Part shown: positions 60,018 to 64,000 of the stretch, piece by piece | Layout of the letters: every line of letters starts with the position of its first letter | Position numbering within the stretch: the stretch's first letter is position 1 | Source: Porogramme epimiltina | Taxonomy: Eukaryota; Basidiomycota; Agaricomycetes; Polyporales; Polyporaceae | Reading direction: 5' to 3' | DNA: 64,000 nt | Assembly (NCBI GenBank): GCA_900155495.1 | Contig: FTLJ01000786.1 | Span: 1-64,000, forward strand | Position numbers and translations under genes: made by a program | Notes under the pieces: generated by a model | Database searches by the model: none | What the model saw: the letters and a program-made list of their open reading frames with translations, nothing else | What the model was told of the DNA's origin: nothing

Positions 60018-61424
60018 CTAGAACCTCAGAGCGCGCTTCCCGTCCCGAAACCGGTCTCTTCCACTCCTCTCGCCCCGGAAGCCCGTCTTCGACTCGCTCT
60101 TCTCTTCCCACTTCCCGAACTCCCATCCATCTTTACCGTCTTTCTCCAGCGCCTCCGCCTTCCACCCCTCGCGCCAGCTCTCCCGCTTCCTTCCCGCACC
60201 CCGCCCGCCGTAGTGCCTCCCAAAGGCCGATCGACTCTCACTCCTCGTCGGGACACCTGGAACCGCTGCGGGCGCGGCGGGCCTGCGGAGCGCGAGCCGC
60301 TCGATGCGCGCGACGAGCTCCCACGTCTCCCCGGTCCCGAACGCGCCCTCCTCCTGCCAGAGCGTGCGCGCGCCCACGTCCGCGCGGACGGCCTCGGCGA
60401 GCGCACGCGTGCGCGCGTCGAGCGCGATCCCGTTCGCGCGCATCTCCTCGAGCGCACCCGCGACGCCGCGCAGGTCGCGGAAGTGCGCCCAGCGCGTGTG
60501 CAGGAGCTCGTTGTACGCGGGCGTCGTGCACCCGAACGCGAAGGACGCGGGCGAGAGCCGGCGGGCGTGCTCGAAGACTGCGAGGGCCAAGTGCGGGTTG
60601 GAGTACTTGTCTCGGAAGGTGCGCATCAGCGCCGCGAGGACGTGGGGGTATGATTGGGGCTGGAGCTGTTGCGGGGAGGCAGGGAAGGGGGTTTGGGAGG
60701 AGGCGGTGGGAGCTGTGGAGGTGGACTTGGGGGACGAGCGGGAAGCCATGGTTTTGACAGCGGCTCGGGCGGCGGCCTCGTACCTCTGGGATTCGCCAAA
60801 CACCTCGCGCATGGACCACTCGAGGAGCTGGAGATCCGTCTCGCACAGCTCCATCTCCTCCTTTTTACGATCGAGCTCCATGTCGGCGTCGGTTGCCCAG
60901 TGCTGTCTGCGTGCGTAGTGGCTCATTTTGGTGTAGAATCCGCTAAGAGACGGGCTGCGCGGTTCGCCCAAGCCGCCTTCGCTCCCCTTGCTCGCGGCTA
61001 GCGCCTGGTTAAACACGAAATCCATGATTCCTTGTACCGACTCCCTCTCGCTGTGCGTCATGGAGACACTTCGGGAGTAGCGAGAGGTCGACTTGAGAAT
61101 ACGGGGGTTGTAGGGCGTGTGCTTGTGATCCGGAGCTGAGGACAGCTTCGCGTCCTCCAGGATATGGTCCCATGGGGAAGCGTCAGGAGAGAATATTGAT
61201 TCACTGCCGTCGATACTGTGAGGTTGTGCTCATGCAGAGTGAAGGTTAGGCATACCTCGAAGTGCCAGACATGTTCCGCTGCTGTACTCTGCTCACGGAG
61301 GAAAAAGAGGCTGCAGCATATGAGTCTACGACGCGTTGGGCAGAAAAGTGGAATGAGGCGTACCTGTAAGACACCTTCCACCAATACAGGGACATACTTT
61401 GACAAGAGACTTGCGTGAGAGCAT
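60018..61424 (-). CDS. Mtf2-like mitochondrial protein
   Basis: The long last exon (from upstream of MTHSERESVQGIMDFVFN at 61061 to the stop at 60018) contains YPHVLAALMRTFRDKY, FEHARRLSPASFAFGCTTPA, YNELLHTRWAHFRDLRGV and LWQEEGAFGTGETWELVARI. This is the C-terminal domain shared with yeast Mtf2/Nam1, which works in mitochondrial RNA processing and translation. Upstream exons give IFSPDASPWDHILED and a likely presequence beginning MLSRKSLVK (61424), basic and Ser-rich as expected for mitochondrial import. The short first introns are not fully resolved. The basic C-terminal tail (ESKTGFRGERSGRDR) may bind RNA. It is divergent to the tRNA and dynamitin genes. Confidence 0.78.
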
Positions 61425-61614
61425 GACGAGAGCCGAGAGAACGAGATAAATTATATAAGTCTGCCGAGCAACACTTCTGGGGAGGAAGAGGGGAGGGTTG
61501 GTGGAGGTGGTAAGGCGAGGACGGTGAGCTGGTGGAGTCGAGCCGAAATCCTTTGGTCGCGTGAGAACGGATGCGGGCTTAGGCTCTGATGTAATGAATA
61601 CGCCACACCAATAA

Positions 61615-61708
61615 GTCACTTTGCCGGAGTGGTTAACGGGATCGCCTGCTATTCATAGCTGCCAGCGGTTGGGCTTTGCCCGCGAGTGTTCGAATCGCTC
61701 AGGTGACG
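61615..61708 (+). tRNA. tRNA-Ser(GCU) with a 12-13 nt intron
   Basis: The acceptor stem GTCACTT (61615-61621) pairs with AGGTGAC (61701-61707). The D arm is CCG/CGG. The anticodon stem ATCGC/GCGGT encloses CTGCTA, giving anticodon GCT, followed by an intron of about 12 nt (TTCATAGCTGCC). It has the long variable arm of class II tRNAs (TGGGC TTT GCCC), and the T arm is GAGTG-TTCGAAT-CGCTC. A T5 Pol III terminator follows at 61710-61714. All elements of a functional serine tRNA are present. Confidence 0.93.
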
Positions 61709-61709
61709 C

Positions 61710-61714
61710 TTTTT
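61710..61714 (+). terminator. Pol III T-run terminator of tRNA-Ser
   Basis: TTTTT begins 2 bp after the discriminator base of the tRNA. Confidence 0.8.
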
Positions 61715-61837
61715 GGCAAAATTGTCGCCCGAGCTTCCATCCCGCGCGACTATCCCGCGCGACCGCCCGGACATGTCGCTTGTCCCTCTCCAGTGTCTAC
61801 CGCGTGCCCACTTCTTCTTTTCTCCACCCTGTTCGCC

Positions 61838-63395
61838 ATGAGCGCAGCAAAGTATGCAAATCTCCCCGACATTGTATGCTCATCTCACTCATATATCGTG
61901 TTCCGCAGCTAATGCAAAGCTCAGGATACAGCACCCGATGTGTATGAGACTGAAGACGTCTTTCCGACTGCACAGGATAACGTCAGTGCCCACACACTTC
62001 TCCTTCGTTCTAAGCTAACGTGTTTGGGTCTTATCTGGGTAGAAAGGCGACTCGAGCGACGATGAATCAAGTGCCCCGGCGCGTGGACATGGGCGAGGAA
62101 AGGCTGCAGAGCCTTCGACAAGGGAGGAGCTGGATTTGAGCAGCGTCGATCCGGATGAGGCATCCAAGAGGTTCAGGAAAGCTGAAAGGAGTGCGTTCTG
62201 CTCATTTCTGCTCAAAGCCCTCTCCTAATGCCCTGCAGGGCAGTACCGCGGCAAGGTGCAATATGTCTACCCCCCTTCACCTAGTGGCGAAGAGCCATCT
62301 GGCCCGCCGTCTCCTACCCATGGCCCTGTCCCGCTATCCCAACGTCTACGGCTCCTTCAAGCGGAGGTTGCAGCTCTCGAACTCGAGCTATCCGACCCCA
62401 CGAACCCACTGCTCAGGAAGGAGAAGGAGGTCGGCAATGCCGATCCTGGAGAGCTCATACGCGGCATGGTCGACGTGAAGCGGCGCATAGAGAAGATCAG
62501 CAAGGCGAGGGAAGGTCGAGGAAAACTTGTCAGTGCCATGCTAGGAGAGTCAGACGGCGAGGACGCGGAGGAGACAAAGCCGGCGGAGAAGGTAGAGAGC
62601 AATAAGGAGACGTCGAACAAAGCGGAGCCCCTTCCCACCAAGTCTAAAGCACCTGAGGTGCGCGACATCGCCGAGATGGATAAGCGTGTCGGCGAGCTGG
62701 AGAAGCTTGTCGGCTCGTCGAGCACGTCGCTGGACGAGGTACGTACTCCTGTTCCGCCGCACTAGGCATATGGAGCCAATCTCGTGCGCCCCCTACAGCT
62801 CTCCCCACTGCCCCCACCCCTCCTCCCACTCCTCACCCGGCTCAACGCGCAACTCACACTGCTCACACAACCCCGCCACATCGACTCCATCTCCCGCCGC
62901 ATCAAGCTCCTCAACTCCGAGTTCGAGCGCACGTCCGCCTCCGGCTCAGGGCAGGCTCACCACGGCGGCAGTGCGCAACAGCGGCGCGGCACAGGCGCAG
63001 GACACCACGCGTCTTCTCCCGCCACCGCGACGGGGCCTTCGCCGAACGGCGCGGCGAGCTCTGCGTCGTCGACAGCGCTGCAGGAACAGCTCGCGCCCGT
63101 ACTGACACGTCTCGCGCCACTACTGCCGCACATCCCGCATGTGCTTGCGCGGCTGCGAACGTTATCGGCACTCCACACGTCGGCGGCGGGCTTCGAGCGT
63201 ACACTCGAGGGGCTGGAAGAAGAACAGAAGCGGGTACGCGCGGCACTAGAAGATTTGGGGCGCGCGGTGGAGGGCGTGGAGAAGAGCTTGGCAGATAACG
63301 AGGGAGTGGTGAAGGGTAATGTGAGGGGGCTGGAGGAGAGGATTGATGGGTTGGGGAGGAGGGTTGAGGATATCAAAGTCGGGCTGAGCACGTAG
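61838..63395 (+). CDS. Dynactin subunit 2 (p50 dynamitin)
   Basis: Five exons (61838-61873, 61925-61981, 62043-62190, 62239-62738, 62799-63395) join in frame to 445 residues, close to the usual p50 length. The start MSAAKYANLPDI, then DTAPDVYETEDV, is the diagnostic dynamitin N-terminus, a peptide that anchors the shoulder onto the Arp1 filament. The rest is heptad-rich coiled coil with Pro-rich spacers (LEKLVGSSSTSLDE, HIDSISRRIKLLNSEFE, LRTLSALHTSAAGFERTLEG). It links the Arp1 rod to p150 in the dynein activator complex and so supports nuclear migration and vesicle transport in hyphae. The start lies 124 bp after the tRNA terminator. Confidence 0.92.
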
Positions 63396-63516
63396 AGACA
63401 CGGTACGGACTTCTATTCAGTCTCGTACAAGTGCATGATACCCTGTTGCTTGCTGGCAGAGCTCGTGTGGAGGTATAGTTACAGAGAAGTTGTTACACGA
63501 GAATACAACGATTGTG

Positions 63517-64000
63517 CTATGAAGGCATGCCTGTCTGCCCATCGAGGAGGGCTTGCAACAATGCCTCTATCTTACCCATCTGAGTCGTGAGTTGCGACAT
63601 CTGCGTCTCTAGAGCCGTCAAACGATCCTCAGTATTCGACTTGGGATCCTCGCTGCCCTTCTCCTCGTCTTCCTTCACCGTGCAGCGTACCAGGCTGTGA
63701 GTGGGTAGATGATCCCCAACGGTGATACCGCCCTTCTCTTCGTCACATTCCTTGCAAATGAAGACGTTGGCGTCATCTGTAAAGTTTTCCCATAAACATC
63801 TTGCCAAATCTCAAGGGAACGAGGAAAGAGAGAGAGATCTTACCTGGACAGTCAATGCAGTACCAGCACGGCCGTGTCACAGTAGATGAGCAGGATATGC
63901 ACGTCAACACCGGGACCTCGGCTTCGGATTTGGTGTCCGACTCCATAGTCGAGTTCTCGCGACGGATGACAGGGACCTTCGTCTCGGCTGCGGGGGCTGC
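63517..64000 (-). CDS. EF-hand and zinc-finger protein, paralogue 3 (3' end only)
   Basis: Runs off the right edge, so only the C-terminus is visible. The last two exons give ETKVPVIRREN, CISCSSTVTRPCWYCIDCP and, after an intron (63781-63843), DDANVFICKECDEEKGGITV, DHLPTHSLVRC and a coiled coil LTALETQMSQLTTQMGKIEAL. This is clearly homologous to the ends of the genes at 47569-52186 and 54194-58790, and closer to the latter. Whether it carries the EF-hand cannot be seen here. Confidence 0.8.

Noticed and set aside
59984..60757. 257-codon + frame opposite the Mtf2-like gene
   Set aside because: Arg/Ala/Ser-rich antisense shadow; the minus-strand frame has the conserved Mtf2 domain.

Overview
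The window looks like nuclear DNA of an Agaricomycete (mushroom-forming basidiomycete), plausibly a polypore. Its genes have many short exons with roughly 45-65 nt GT-AG introns. It also carries families typical of these fungi: proteins with DUF6535 and DUF6533 domains, a FunK1-type kinase, fungal P450s and an Mtf2-like mitochondrial protein. The species assignment is inference only.

Layout. 1-11.1 kb is gene-poor and dominated by mobile DNA: a 1.0 kb inverted-repeat transposon (2465-3468), a 3.7 kb TA-flanked transposon carrying a P4-ATPase fragment (4475-8195), tandem units, and a 777 bp fold-back element (9149-9925). 11.2-14.0 kb holds a DUF6535 membrane protein. 14.3-24.35 kb holds gene fragments and the left arm of a large inverted duplication: a small cysteine-rich gene family, a DHA2-type MFS transporter (-) and a cytochrome P450 (+). 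25.3-30.2 kb has a second, complete P450 (-) and an ERG6-like C-methyltransferase (+). 32.1-41.0 kb carries a DUF6533 membrane protein, a FunK1-like kinase and a cysteine-rich single-pass membrane protein. 41.2-47.0 kb is the right arm of the inverted duplication, with broken copies of the P450 and MFS genes. 47.6-58.8 kb has two divergent paralogues of a large EF-hand and zinc-finger protein, and a third starts at the right edge. 60.0-63.4 kb is conserved core genome: an Mtf2-like gene, an intron-containing tRNA-Ser(GCU) and dynactin p50 (dynamitin).

How the parts fit. Transporter, P450, P450 and sterol-methyltransferase-like gene lie together in 18.4-30.2 kb, which would suit a small tailoring and export cluster for a sterol- or triterpene-like product; no cyclase is visible. 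The duplication gives a relative clock. The 1.03 kb transposon at 17180-18211 sits in the left arm with a perfect 9 bp target duplication, while the matching site in the right arm is empty, so it inserted after the arms formed. Many 5' exons, and exon joints in the kinase and the EF-hand genes, remain approximate because no transcript data are available.
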